DNA from: Pedobacter panaciterrae
GTDB taxonomy: Bacteria > Bacteroidota > Bacteroidia > Sphingobacteriales > Sphingobacteriaceae
NCBI RefSeq assembly: GCF_001636695.1
Contig: NZ_LGEL01000011.1
Span: 207,973 to 271,972, forward strand
DNA: 64,000 nucleotides
Direction: 5' to 3'
The translations under genes and the position numbers were made by a program. Positions 23,442 to 33,058 of the stretch are shown in pieces. The notes beneath the pieces were generated by a model. The model made no database searches, was not told the DNA's origin, and saw only the letters and a program-made list of their open reading frames with translations. Each line of letters opens with the position of its first letter. Positions within the stretch are counted from its first letter, which is position 1.

Positions 23442-25769
23442 TTAAAATTTAAAGTTATAAGTTACCGAAGGAATAATACCAAATAAGCTGGTTTGAACTG
23501 CTTCGGTTCGTGTTGGATCATTTTCTTTATCACGGAATTGGATAGAGTATGGGTTTTTGCGGTTTAATGCATTGTATACACTAAAAGTCCAGCTTGTACG
23601 GAACTTCTTAGTCTCTTTGCCTTTTAAGGTAGCTCCTAAATCCAAACGGGAAGTATATGGCATTCTGTTAGCGTTTCTATCCGTATAATAATAAGTGGTA
23701 AGGCCACCTATATTATATTTTCCGGCAGGGTAAGTAACGGCATTACCTGTGCTGTAAATATAATTAGCAGACACCGTCCAGCGGCGACTAAGGGTGTACA
23801 TAGCAACCAGGGCAAGATCATGTGTACGATCTTGCTTCGCATTAAAATATTTGCCTTTATTGATTTCATCAAACTGACGTTCAGTTTTTGAAAGCGTATA
23901 ACTTAACCATCCTGTAAGTTTGCCTTTGGTTTTTTTACCATAAAGCTCAAGTCCGTAGGCCCTGCCCTTGCCATACAACAATTCAGACTCAACATCCTTA
24001 TTGGCAGTTAGTTCTGCTGCATCTCTATAATCTATCTGGTTTTGTAACCATTTATAATAAACCTCGGCAGAAAACTCGAAGATATTGCTCTCGCTATTTT
24101 TGAAAAACCCTAAAGCAACCTGATCTGCAATCTCGGGCTTAATGTTATTGCTGCTCATTACATATTGATCTGTCGGAGAACTGGAGCCTGAATTACTAAG
24201 AATGTGAATATTTTGGGTATTGCGGTTGTATGATGCCTTTATAGAGTTTTTCTCGTTTAAGCTATAACTTGCCGAAAGACGTGGCTCCAGGTTGAAATAG
24301 TTTTTAACAAACTCACCGCTTTTATATGTTGATGAAGAACTTACTTCTCCTGAACTGTTATAGGTATTCAATGTTCCAGGACCCAGAAGGGAAAACTGGC
24401 TTAGCCTTAAGCCATACAGCACATTGAATTTATCACTAATCGTCCACTCGTCTGATGCGTAAACAGCCAGTTCCAAACCATAACGATTCTCTATAGAAAG
24501 TGGATTAAAGCTCGAGTTGGCTGATGTAGTAATATCAGATGGGGCAATTCTATGGTGGGTGGCATGCAATCCAAATCTTAGGATGTGGTTATTGCTATAA
24601 TATTGTAAGTCTTCTTTAAAATTAAAATCTCTGATCAGTGATTTTACCTTGGCACTGCTACTTTCATCGAGCAGTTGAATAGCATAGCTGTATTTATTGT
24701 AAATTAATGAGGTATTTGAAAACAACCTGTTGTTAAACACGTGGTTTAAGCGAATAGTGGCTGTCGTATTGCCCCAATCGTTGGCAAATAGATCTTTGAT
24801 CCCAATATTATCCTGACCAAAATAACCCGAAAGAAACAGTGTATTCTTATCATCAAACTTATAATTTACCTTGGCATTAATATCGTAAAAGTTCAACGTA
24901 TTATTCTTTAGTGCCGAATCACCAGAGGCTTTAAGCAAAAGATCTATGTAGGTGCGCCTGGCACTAATCATAAAAGAACTTTTATTTTTAACGATTGGCC
25001 CCTCTGCTTTTATGCGCGATGCGATAAGCCCTAATCCACCTTCAAAGCCATATTCTTTATCATTACCATCCTGCATTTTAACATCAAGTACGGATGATAA
25101 TCTGCCCCCATATTGTGATGGCATACCACCTTTGTACAAGCTTACATCTTTAATCGCATCAGCATTAAAGGTCGAAAAGAAACCCAGCAAATGAGATGAA
25201 TTGTAAACTGTGGCCTCATCTAAAAGGATTAGATTCTGGTCGGAAGCCCCTCCGCGTACAAAAAAACCGGTGTTACCTTCTCCTCCTGCCTTTACTCCCG
25301 GCAAAAGTTGTATGGTTTTTAAAACGTCTTTTTCGCCGAATAGGATAGGCACATTGTCAAGATCTGCCATATTGATCTTATTCAGGCCCATTTGAGGACT
25401 TTTTACATTTTCATTCTTCCTTTCGCTGGCACTTATTACTACTTCCTGTAAATCTGAAGCTGCCGAAAGTTCTATGTTTAGCTTTAAGGCTTTGTTTAAG
25501 GTAATTTTCTGGGTATTGCTCTGATAACCACTATAGCTAACTATTACGGTATACTCACCTTCGGCCGCAGTAAGGGAATAAAATCCGTATGCATTTGTAG
25601 CTATGCCCGAATTTTGAGTTGCGCTTTGCAGTTTAACTGTTGCGCCAATCAATGTTTCTCCGGTTGAAGCATCCCTCACCGTACCACTTATGGCAAAACG
25701 TTGCTGTGCTGATGTAAGAAAAGGTACTGATGTAATGGAAAATAAAAGGAAAAAGAGGAATGCTTTCAT
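23442..25769 (-). CDS. TonB-dependent receptor with carboxypeptidase-regulatory-like domain
   Basis: The protein has 775 residues: signal peptide (about 1-21), regulatory-like beta-sandwich (about 25-110), plug (about 120-230, with FFVRGGASDQNLILLDEATVYN-type segments) and a barrel to the C-terminal NFKF. It is shorter than SusC proteins and paired with DUF4249, not SusD, so the cargo is probably not a polysaccharide captured by a SusD lid; it remains unknown. A good -7 element lies 21-28 bp before the ATG. Confidence 0.88.
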   Translation of the reverse strand: MKAFLFFLLFSITSVPFLTSAQQRFAISGTVRDASTGETLIGATVKLQSATQNSGIATNAYGFYSLTAAEGEYTVIVSYSGYQSNTQKITLNKALKLNIELSAASDLQEVVISASERKNENVKSPQMGLNKINMADLDNVPILFGEKDVLKTIQLLPGVKAGGEGNTGFFVRGGASDQNLILLDEATVYNSSHLLGFFSTFNADAIKDVSLYKGGMPSQYGGRLSSVLDVKMQDGNDKEYGFEGGLGLIASRIKAEGPIVKNKSSFMISARRTYIDLLLKASGDSALKNNTLNFYDINAKVNYKFDDKNTLFLSGYFGQDNIGIKDLFANDWGNTTATIRLNHVFNNRLFSNTSLIYNKYSYAIQLLDESSSAKVKSLIRDFNFKEDLQYYSNNHILRFGLHATHHRIAPSDITTSANSSFNPLSIENRYGLELAVYASDEWTISDKFNVLYGLRLSQFSLLGPGTLNTYNSSGEVSSSSTYKSGEFVKNYFNLEPRLSASYSLNEKNSIKASYNRNTQNIHILSNSGSSSPTDQYVMSSNNIKPEIADQVALGFFKNSESNIFEFSAEVYYKWLQNQIDYRDAAELTANKDVESELLYGKGRAYGLELYGKKTKGKLTGWLSYTLSKTERQFDEINKGKYFNAKQDRTHDLALVAMYTLSRRWTVSANYIYSTGNAVTYPAGKYNIGGLTTYYYTDRNANRMPYTSRLDLGATLKGKETKKFRTSWTFSVYNALNRKNPYSIQFRDKENDPTRTEAVQTSLFGIIPSVTYNFKF

Positions 25770-25789
25770 GCTGTTTTGATAATTAAACG

Positions 25790-25797
25790 CAAAATTA
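25790..25797 (-). promoter_or_regulatory. -7 element of the TonB receptor/DUF4249 pair
   Basis: The minus strand reads TAATTTTG, matching TAnnTTTG, with a TTTG about 23 bp upstream. The predicted leader is about 15 nt. Confidence 0.55.
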
Positions 25798-25905
25798 TCT
25801 TATTAGTATGCCATCACCCTCAAAAAACTGATGAAGCGGACAAAATCAGGGTTGAAGTGTTCAAAAACTTCCTTGAGTTGCAGAAATAACAGAAGCTATA
25901 TATAA

Positions 25906-26010
25906 GCTGCCGTCATCTCGACCATAGGAGAGATCTCTTGAACTATGCAAAATTACCTCGCGGCTACTTCATGAACAAGAGATATCTCCTATGGTCGAGA
26001 TGACGGCGGC
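25906..26010. repeat. REP/MITE-like palindromic element, copy 1
   Basis: Arms 25906-25940 and 25976-26010 match at 33 of 35 positions (core CATCTCGACCATAGGAGAG) around a 35-nt centre. A second copy with the same core and a related centre is at 50216-50313. No transposase or target-site duplication was recognised. It lies between the pirin stop and the TonB receptor promoter; the remaining bases of the 25770-26026 gap show nothing else. Confidence 0.8.
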
Positions 26011-26026
26011 TTTAAACAATCTGTTT

Positions 26027-26899
26027 CTAATCCTCCAATACGCCAAATTTTCCCATGTTGAAATCAACAATCGCTTCTCTGATTTCCTCTTCGGTATTCA
26101 TTACGAACGGTCCGTAGCTTACAATGGGTTCATTCAAAGGTTTCCCACTTAGCAACAAAACAACACTTTGCTGATTTGCTTTAATATGGATCTGTTCACC
26201 TTTGTTTTCAAACAAAACAAAGCTATGTTCTCCGACTATTTCATCGTTTACCTGAACACTTCCGTTTACAACTAATAAAGCTGTATTGTGGCCGGCCGGA
26301 ATACTGGTAGTAGTTTCGGCACCTTCATTCAATTTAATGTCAAACAGGTTTACCGGACTGTAAGTTTCAGCAGGACCTGCAACACCATTAAAGTTTCCGG
26401 CAATTACATTTACCTGGCCACCATTGTCTCCAAGCTGCACTTTACCCATACCACCTTTGGTCAACTCCTGGTAATGCGGCGCTGTTGATTTATCCTTTTT
26501 AGGAAGGTTAACCCATAACTGAACCATTTCAAAAGGCCCTCCTTTTTTTGAGAAAGCTTCTTCATGGTATTCTTTATGCAAGATCCCTTTACCGGCAGTC
26601 ATCCATTGTACATCACCAGAGTTGATTACTCCGCTACTTCCGGTGCTATCATGGTGCGCTACACTTCCTTTATAAGCAATGGTTACTGTTTCAAAACCTT
26701 TGTGAGGGTGAACGCCAACACCTCTAAGATGATCTGAAGGTCCAAAATCGTACTCAGGATTAAAGTCCAATAGTAAAAACGGACTTATTCTCTCCTGCGG
26801 AATGCCTGCGCCAGGGATATAATTAAATACCCTGAAACCATCGCCAACCATATGCGGACGATCAGAATTTATCACGATTTTTTCAATTAACTTTTTCAT
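26027..26899 (-). CDS. Pirin-family bicupin protein
   Basis: The protein has 290 residues from the ATG at 26899, which has GGAGAA 6 bases upstream. An in-frame TTG at 26929 overlaps the -7 element and is rejected. The N-terminal cupin carries the pirin metal-ligand motif HPHKGFETV (about 58-66), a His pair in VAHHDS and GKGILHKE further on. Pirins bind iron and act as quercetinase-like dioxygenases or redox sensors. It is a single-gene unit with its own promoter. Confidence 0.92.
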   Translation of the reverse strand: MKKLIEKIVINSDRPHMVGDGFRVFNYIPGAGIPQERISPFLLLDFNPEYDFGPSDHLRGVGVHPHKGFETVTIAYKGSVAHHDSTGSSGVINSGDVQWMTAGKGILHKEYHEEAFSKKGGPFEMVQLWVNLPKKDKSTAPHYQELTKGGMGKVQLGDNGGQVNVIAGNFNGVAGPAETYSPVNLFDIKLNEGAETTTSIPAGHNTALLVVNGSVQVNDEIVGEHSFVLFENKGEQIHIKANQQSVVLLLSGKPLNEPIVSYGPFVMNTEEEIREAIVDFNMGKFGVLED

Positions 26900-26926
26900 T
26901 TTAATTCTCCTTTTAATAGTGTAATA

Positions 26927-26934
26927 CAAAGTTA
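26927..26934 (-). promoter_or_regulatory. -7 element of the pirin gene
   Basis: The minus strand reads TAACTTTG, matching TAnnTTTG. The predicted transcription start is about 22 nt before the ATG at 26899; this decides against the upstream TTG start. Confidence 0.55.
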
Positions 26935-26961
26935 TCCTAATTAAATGGGCTGTTAATTGAT

Positions 26962-29691
26962 CTAGGATAAGAACTGTACCGTAGTATTTAAGCTTTCATT
27001 CGTTTTAATGTTAATCTTCTTACTGCTGATAATCCGTAATTCAGCACCATTCTGTTTAAATTGAACAGGAATATTTTGAGCGCCCAGCATCACGGAAACC
27101 GATTTTACAGTACCTGAACCGATTTTATTAAAGGCCAGTTCCTTTAATTGCAATTCGCCGTATTTTAAATTTAGGGTGTGTAACTGTTTAGCACCTGTTT
27201 TTTTCTGTGAATAACTACCCCAACCATTGGCTGATGTAAATGGTGCTTTAAAATTCTCTGCATTCCAGGCAGGTGAGAATTTGATATAACCTTTGGGGCC
27301 ATGATATTCAAATCCGCAGGCGTTAATAAAGGTTCCGTAACTTGCCATGGCCCTTGCATAATGGTCGCTGCATTCAATCTCATTAAATGGATTTCTCTTA
27401 GCTGCATGATATCTATCGTGAATAGATCTGGTAAGAATCAGGCTTTCTTCTATCATACCTTCGGCCATTAGATGCGCTGCAACCTGATGTTCAAATCCAC
27501 TCATGCATTCATGAAAGTAACCCAATTGCCATGTTACATTTTCGCCAAAGGGTTTAGGTTCGTTATGTGGGTTTGTATTCATCACCATTCCTCCTTCTCC
27601 CGGCAACGCATATGGCCTGCCTCCTACGTGGGTTTTTATATATGGCCCCACATCAGTAGTAAAGTTATATTTCCATAACGCCTTTAGTGCGGCAACGGCT
27701 TTATCTTTACTCAATACCCTTGGCAGCCCTACCTGAAATGCCCAGCTCTGACCATATACCTGATCAATATGACAGGTATTATAAGAGCCCAGGTTTTTAC
27801 GCCCCTGAACCTTATCTGGACGATGGATAAAGTATTCGCCATTAAACAGTTCCTGTTCCATGTTCTTACGGCCATTAGCAACATAGGTTTGGCAGGTTTG
27901 AGCAAAAGAGGTATCATTAATTTCCTCTGCCATAGCCTGCCCTGCCCTTGCCGCAGCAATGCAAAGTCCCACAATCCAGGCAATTTCTCCCTCCCATACC
28001 GCATCCAGTGTATTCTCCATTGGTGTATCAGTCATACCGTCGCCGTTCTTATCCTGATCCAGCATGAACTGAATTGCCTTTTTAATTTTTGGCCAGTTGG
28101 TTTGCAAAAAGGTATTGTCGCCGCTCATTTGATGTTCGCGATAAAACCTTAGTATAGTACCTGCTTGTCCGTCAATGGCAGGTCTGCTCTCATTTTCTGC
28201 ACGGAAAATAATAGCGCCATTATCTTCCTTAAACCCAACACCTAAATCTACCCGATGCCTTAAGTCGCGCTCCAGTTCCGGAAATATCCTGGCTACCGCT
28301 TGTGCATATTGCCATACATGTGTACAGGTTCCTGCACAGGCTCCAACCCCCTCCCAGCTCCAGAACCTGCCGTCAGCAAAGCGATAAGTATTGGCAGTTG
28401 CCAGTGTATCTATATTAATAAAAGTACGCTCCAGGAACCAGTATGGCAAGGTTGAGTCATTCCATGTAGCACTCCACAACTCTGTTGTTTTGGTTAGATT
28501 TTCAAAATTCGATTGCAGGTATGAACTCACTGCGCCAGCATCCTTAAATCTGGTGGCGTAATGAAATCCATGTTCTGCATCCTTCACTATTTTCTTAAGA
28601 TTAACATTTGCGTTATTGAAATGCCAGCTGATTGAATAATCGGCCCTGATTGATTTATCCGGACTAAGGGCTTCTGTAACTTCAATTCCACCTACAAGCT
28701 TTTCTGGTGCATCTGCAGATGCAAAACTGGTAACCGGAGCATTGAAATGCTTGTCTGTAACTGGCCACGGATTGATAGAAGCATAGGTTTTACCTTTTGT
28801 TTTGTGTAAAGTAAAACACATGGTGCCGCTATCCTGGGCATTTTTCAATTCATCATTTGCGGCTTCAAAAGAAGAAAAGATAGTACTCGAGTTTTCAATT
28901 GTTGAAACCTCATTTTTTCTCTTTCCTGTATTTATCTTTCCGCTTAATTTATTAACCCCATTCTCCATCCAGCCTAAAACAGAAACATTTATAGTACTGC
29001 TGGTGGTATTTTTTATTTCTAGTCGTAAAATGGTTGCAGGTAAAGCCGAATTCTGTGCATCTAAAGGAATAAATGGAGAATACACCTTGAGGTATACTGC
29101 AACGGGAAAATCTTTACTACTGTATTTGATGGTAGCCATTGGGTAGGCTGGTTTAAATTCGATCTCATCCCAATGTGCTTCACTTAATTCTTTGATAAAA
29201 GTTTTACCATTAACTACAGCTTTTACGGCAAATCCCTGTTCTAAAACGCGGATATTATTGGCTATAGCCGGTTCTATGTAGGCAGAACCATCCCTTGTGC
29301 GAATCTTTCTTACTTCTGTTCCATCATTCCAGTTCACTATTTTAGGTTCTATTCCTTCTTGTGCACCTTCAAAAGTTTCATTGTAAATTTGCCATAACCA
29401 AAGTCGCCCGTCGCCACCAATATATACTGTTCCGGCATGGAGGCCGCCAACAGGCATTCCAATATATTTAAATTCGTTTTTACTTTTAAAGTAAGCAGTC
29501 TCTTTACCCCTATTGAAAAGAGATCTGATCCATCGAGGATCTAAATTCTTTTTTTCGGGTATGTTATGAAGCGGGTAGTCTAAAGCAAATATACTTTTAC
29601 CCCATACCGGGAACTGTACCGCTGCAAGACTGGCCGTAAGAATACCTGCTTTTTTAATAAAATCTCTTCTATTGGATGGTTTATTGTGCAT
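26962..29691 (-). CDS. GH116-like (GBA2/DUF608-type) glycoside hydrolase with Tat signal
   Basis: The protein has 909 residues. The N-terminus has a twin-Arg motif (NRRDFIKKAG), so Tat export is likely. A beta-sandwich N-terminal domain (about 50-370) includes GMPVGGLHAGTVYIGGDGRLWLW. An alpha/alpha-toroid catalytic domain follows (about 400-830), with CTHVWQYAQAVARIFPELER, and ENTLDAVWEGE where Asp563 would be the acid/base by comparison with bacterial GH116. GH116 enzymes cleave beta-glucosides and related sugars, including glucosylceramide. The substrate here is unknown. It lies 92 bp after the aldehyde dehydrogenase stop on the same strand and might be the distal gene of that transcript. 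Confidence 0.82.
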   Translation of the reverse strand: MHNKPSNRRDFIKKAGILTASLAAVQFPVWGKSIFALDYPLHNIPEKKNLDPRWIRSLFNRGKETAYFKSKNEFKYIGMPVGGLHAGTVYIGGDGRLWLWQIYNETFEGAQEGIEPKIVNWNDGTEVRKIRTRDGSAYIEPAIANNIRVLEQGFAVKAVVNGKTFIKELSEAHWDEIEFKPAYPMATIKYSSKDFPVAVYLKVYSPFIPLDAQNSALPATILRLEIKNTTSSTINVSVLGWMENGVNKLSGKINTGKRKNEVSTIENSSTIFSSFEAANDELKNAQDSGTMCFTLHKTKGKTYASINPWPVTDKHFNAPVTSFASADAPEKLVGGIEVTEALSPDKSIRADYSISWHFNNANVNLKKIVKDAEHGFHYATRFKDAGAVSSYLQSNFENLTKTTELWSATWNDSTLPYWFLERTFINIDTLATANTYRFADGRFWSWEGVGACAGTCTHVWQYAQAVARIFPELERDLRHRVDLGVGFKEDNGAIIFRAENESRPAIDGQAGTILRFYREHQMSGDNTFLQTNWPKIKKAIQFMLDQDKNGDGMTDTPMENTLDAVWEGEIAWIVGLCIAAARAGQAMAEEINDTSFAQTCQTYVANGRKNMEQELFNGEYFIHRPDKVQGRKNLGSYNTCHIDQVYGQSWAFQVGLPRVLSKDKAVAALKALWKYNFTTDVGPYIKTHVGGRPYALPGEGGMVMNTNPHNEPKPFGENVTWQLGYFHECMSGFEHQVAAHLMAEGMIEESLILTRSIHDRYHAAKRNPFNEIECSDHYARAMASYGTFINACGFEYHGPKGYIKFSPAWNAENFKAPFTSANGWGSYSQKKTGAKQLHTLNLKYGELQLKELAFNKIGSGTVKSVSVMLGAQNIPVQFKQNGAELRIISSKKINIKTNESLNTTVQFLS

Positions 29692-29783
29692 ACTGATATA
29701 TCTGGTTCAATTAATTAAAACTAAACAGTTTATATCAGATAATATTGAATATGCCAAAATCGCTTAACATTATGACAAAATCC

Positions 29784-31148
29784 TCAACTTCTCAAATGCC
29801 AGGCTTTAGGTTTGGTAAAAGCGCGTAGCCCCTGATGAGATAAGGTAGCTCCTATGCCCGAATGTTTTCTGCCACTCCATGGCACACCTGCACTTACCCT
29901 ATCACAGCAATTCCAATAGCCTGTGCCCGAATCAACTTGTGAAAGAATATGTTCTGCCCTGTCTCTGCTATCAGAATAAACCGCAGCTGTTAATCCGTAA
30001 GCAGTATCCTTCATCATCTCTAAAGCTTCATCATCGTCTGATACCTTCATAATTCCAATGATGGGACCAAAGCTTTCTTCCTGCATCACTTTCATATCGT
30101 TAGTTACATTGGTTAAAACTGTAGGTTCAAAATAATGCCCAATATTGCCAACCCGATTACCACCCTCTAATAAAGTTGCACCCTTTTCTAATGCATCCTC
30201 AACCTGATGTTTTAGTACACTAATCTGTTCCTTTCTTGTTAAAGGGCCTATGTAAACACGTTCTTCTGTGGGCTGACCTAACTGCCATGACTTTACCTCT
30301 TTTACAAAAGCAGCAACATAATCGTCATATACTTTTTCATGCACGTAAATACGTTCAACTGCACAGCAACTTTGCCCGTTGTTATAGAAGGCACCATCGG
30401 CTGTACCCGCAGCTACTGCGGCAATATCCTTTACATCATCTGCAACATACAATGGGTCTTTACCACCAAGCTCGAGCTGACAAGGAACCATCTTTTTGGC
30501 TACTCTTTCGTAAATATGTTTTCCTGTTTTGTAAGATCCGGTAAAGAAATATCCATCGAAATTCATATCCAGCAAATGCTCTCCTGTTTGTTTAGCACCA
30601 ATAGCTATCTGAAAAACGTTTTCAGGCACACCTGCTTTTTTAAGCAAACGTTCAATTTCGAGTCCTGTTAAAGATGCATATTCTGAGGGTTTGTACATCA
30701 CGGCATTTCCGGCAAGCAGGGCTGGCACAAATACGTTTACCCCAACCAGATATGGATAGTTCCAGGCAGATATGTTGCAGATTACACCAAGCGGATCATA
30801 AGAGATTTTCTCTTTCAACTCATCTGTATCGGTAACCCACTCATCTGAAAGGTATTTTTCTGCATTGCTCATCATCCATTGAATCCTTGTTCTGGCTCCG
30901 TTAAGTTCATTGCGAGACTGCTGTAAGGGCTTGCCTACCTCAGAAGTAAGTATTGCGGCAAGCTTTTCTTTTTCAAGATCAAGCAGATCATGAAACCGAT
31001 GGATAACCGCAATACGTCCTTTTAATGATTGCTTTGCCCAATGTTTTTGAGCAGCTTTAAGCAGGTTGTACTTATTATCTAACGATGGTCTGTCGTTTTC
31101 TATTAGTATCGTAATAATTTCTTCTGTAGCCGGATTTACAACATTCAT
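29784..31148 (-). CDS. NAD(P)-dependent aldehyde dehydrogenase of the gamma-glutamyl-amine operon
   Basis: The protein has 454 residues of the aldehyde dehydrogenase superfamily. ISAWNYP at about 126-132 and the Glu in LELGGKDP at about 227-234 line the NAD site, and the catalytic Cys261 lies in NNGQSCCAVER. The start overlaps the PuuD-like stop by 4 bp, so translation is coupled. In a gamma-glutamylation route it would oxidise the gamma-glutamyl-aminoaldehyde (from ethanolamine, gamma-glutamyl-aminoacetaldehyde) to gamma-glutamylglycine. Family assignment is firm; substrate is inferred from the operon. Confidence 0.9.
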   Translation of the reverse strand: MNVVNPATEEIITILIENDRPSLDNKYNLLKAAQKHWAKQSLKGRIAVIHRFHDLLDLEKEKLAAILTSEVGKPLQQSRNELNGARTRIQWMMSNAEKYLSDEWVTDTDELKEKISYDPLGVICNISAWNYPYLVGVNVFVPALLAGNAVMYKPSEYASLTGLEIERLLKKAGVPENVFQIAIGAKQTGEHLLDMNFDGYFFTGSYKTGKHIYERVAKKMVPCQLELGGKDPLYVADDVKDIAAVAAGTADGAFYNNGQSCCAVERIYVHEKVYDDYVAAFVKEVKSWQLGQPTEERVYIGPLTRKEQISVLKHQVEDALEKGATLLEGGNRVGNIGHYFEPTVLTNVTNDMKVMQEESFGPIIGIMKVSDDDEALEMMKDTAYGLTAAVYSDSRDRAEHILSQVDSGTGYWNCCDRVSAGVPWSGRKHSGIGATLSHQGLRAFTKPKAWHLRS

Positions 31149-31861
31149 CTTTTATGATTTTTTACTGCTTCAATAAACTGTTCTTTAACTTTCTGGGAAA
31201 GTGGGTTTGATTCCTTCTCTTTCATTCTTTCGGGGTGCCATTGTACGCCAAGCATAAAAGCTTTATCGGTTTTATCTTTAAATTCCAACGCTTCAATGAT
31301 GCCGTCCTCAGTATCTGAATAGGCACTGACCATTAAATTATTGCCAATATACGCAGGATTAACTCCCTGATGATGGGCACTGTTTACTTCCCCTTTTTCT
31401 ACTCCTGTTACGCTATACAACAGGCTGTCCTTTTTAACATTTACGCCATGGACTTTGTCTTCAGTACCTTTTTTATGGATTTGATTTACCTGCTCTCCAT
31501 TGTCTTCAAACACTTTCCCGCCTTCAAGAATGTTAACATACTGCATCCCACGGCAAATTCCCAGAACAGGTACCTGGTGAAATTGAGAATAAGAATAAAT
31601 CTGTAGCTCAAATTGATCTCTTTCAGGTAAAAAAGCATCCGGCTTATGCGGATAATCGCTGGCACCGCCATACAATTCCGGTACCACGTCTATACCTCCG
31701 GTTAAAACAAAACCATCGCATTGCTGAAAGTCATAGATATTATCTTTTTGAAAAGAAAGCTCTATAAGTTCAATCTCATCGCCCAGTTCCTGTGGGCTAA
31801 ACCAATTCCAGTAGTTCTGGAAATTGGTTTCCGTATAGCTTATCCCAATTTTTTTCTTCAT
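31145..31861 (-). CDS. PuuD-like class I glutamine amidotransferase-type hydrolase
   Basis: The protein has 238 residues. The nucleophile Cys103 lies in GICRGMQYVN, with His209 and Glu211 in VQWHPERM completing the triad. Proteins of this family hydrolyse gamma-glutamyl-gamma-aminobutyrate in the Puu putrescine pathway. Here it would release glutamate from the gamma-glutamylated acid, which closes the cycle. It lies 16 bp after the alcohol dehydrogenase and overlaps the aldehyde dehydrogenase by 4 bp. Confidence 0.9.
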   Translation of the reverse strand: MKKKIGISYTETNFQNYWNWFSPQELGDEIELIELSFQKDNIYDFQQCDGFVLTGGIDVVPELYGGASDYPHKPDAFLPERDQFELQIYSYSQFHQVPVLGICRGMQYVNILEGGKVFEDNGEQVNQIHKKGTEDKVHGVNVKKDSLLYSVTGVEKGEVNSAHHQGVNPAYIGNNLMVSAYSDTEDGIIEALEFKDKTDKAFMLGVQWHPERMKEKESNPLSQKVKEQFIEAVKNHKR

Positions 31862-31877
31862 CAGAATATATTGTTAT

Positions 31878-33026
31878 TTAAAGCGCCTTTAAGTACAGTT
31901 GTTTAAAATCTTCCCGGCTTACCGGCTTAGGATTATTTGGATGCGCAAAATCGGCAAAGGCAAGATCTGCAAGTGTTTCGATATGCTCTGGTTTTACACC
32001 AATATCTTTTAAATGATGCGGGATATTTACTTTTGTATTCAGCTCAAAAAGATATTCCACCACTGCTTCGCCTGTTTCTTGTTTCAACTCTAACGTTCTC
32101 GCTATTCTGCGGAATTTATCTTCAAACCCGGCAATATTAAATTCCATTCCATAAGGAATATTTACTGCATTGGCCAGGCCATGATGCGTATCTAGCAGGG
32201 ATGAAAGTGGGTGCGCAAGAGAATGTACTACGCCTAACCCCTTTTGAAAAGCAATTGCCCCCATCATAGAGGCCATCAGCATTTTGCTTCTGCTTTCCAG
32301 ATCTGGTTTGTTTGTTGCTTTTTCCAGGGAATCTTTTATCAATGAAATGCCCTCAAGTGCTATTCCATCACACAAAGGATGTGGATTTTTTGCCAGAAAT
32401 GCTTCCATATTATGGGTAAGTGCATCCATACCTGTTGCGGCAGTAACAAATGCTGGCAGGTCCATGGTAAGCACCGGATCAGCAAATACGATCTGTGCCA
32501 TCAGCTTTGGAGAGAACAGGATCTTTTTTTGATGGGTTTCATCATCGGCAATAATAGCGCTTCTGCCTACTTCGCTTCCGGTTCCGGAAGTAGTTGGAAT
32601 GGTTATAAAATGAGGAACATCATTAGTTACATAAACATCACCCCCAATGAGATCATCGTATTTAAACAGATCCTCACGGTGATTTACCCTTAACACAATT
32701 GCCCTGGCCACATCTAGTGCCGCACCGCCACCAATACCTATAATACTGTCTCTGGAAGTATCATCCCAAACATCGCCCCCTTTGTATACATCGCTTTTTA
32801 CAGGATTTTTGTGAATATCATTAAATACTTCTACTGAAATATTATGAGCCTGCAGATCGGCTACAATAGCTTTAAAAAATGGCAATGAAGCTATGGTAGG
32901 ATCGGTAACGATCATTGGTCGCTTTAATCCATTCTTTTGTAGATAGGCGGGCAATTCCTTTACAGCTCCGGCTCCAAAACGAATGGTGGTTGGGAAATTA
33001 TACTGATATACTTTATCGAATGTCAT
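31878..33026 (-). CDS. Iron-containing (group III) alcohol dehydrogenase
   Basis: The protein has 382 residues. The NAD-binding GIGGGAALDVA is at about 97-107 and TTSGTGSEVGRSA at about 145-157. All four metal ligands of the FucO-type site are present at the family spacing: Asp201, His205, His268 and His282. A dehydrogenase for an alcohol in place of the PuuB flavin oxidase is the key clue that the amine handled by this operon is an amino alcohol. The gaps are 32 bp from the ligase and 16 bp to the hydrolase. Confidence 0.92.
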   Translation of the reverse strand: MTFDKVYQYNFPTTIRFGAGAVKELPAYLQKNGLKRPMIVTDPTIASLPFFKAIVADLQAHNISVEVFNDIHKNPVKSDVYKGGDVWDDTSRDSIIGIGGGAALDVARAIVLRVNHREDLFKYDDLIGGDVYVTNDVPHFITIPTTSGTGSEVGRSAIIADDETHQKKILFSPKLMAQIVFADPVLTMDLPAFVTAATGMDALTHNMEAFLAKNPHPLCDGIALEGISLIKDSLEKATNKPDLESRSKMLMASMMGAIAFQKGLGVVHSLAHPLSSLLDTHHGLANAVNIPYGMEFNIAGFEDKFRRIARTLELKQETGEAVVEYLFELNTKVNIPHHLKDIGVKPEHIETLADLAFADFAHPNNPKPVSREDFKQLYLKAL

Positions 33027-33058
33027 ATATATGATTACTTATTAATTAATGCCTGAGG

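Noticed and set aside
25906-26010. A CRISPR array made of the CATCTCGAC repeats
   Set aside because: The repeats are inverted arms of one hairpin, not direct repeats with unique spacers, and no cas genes are present.
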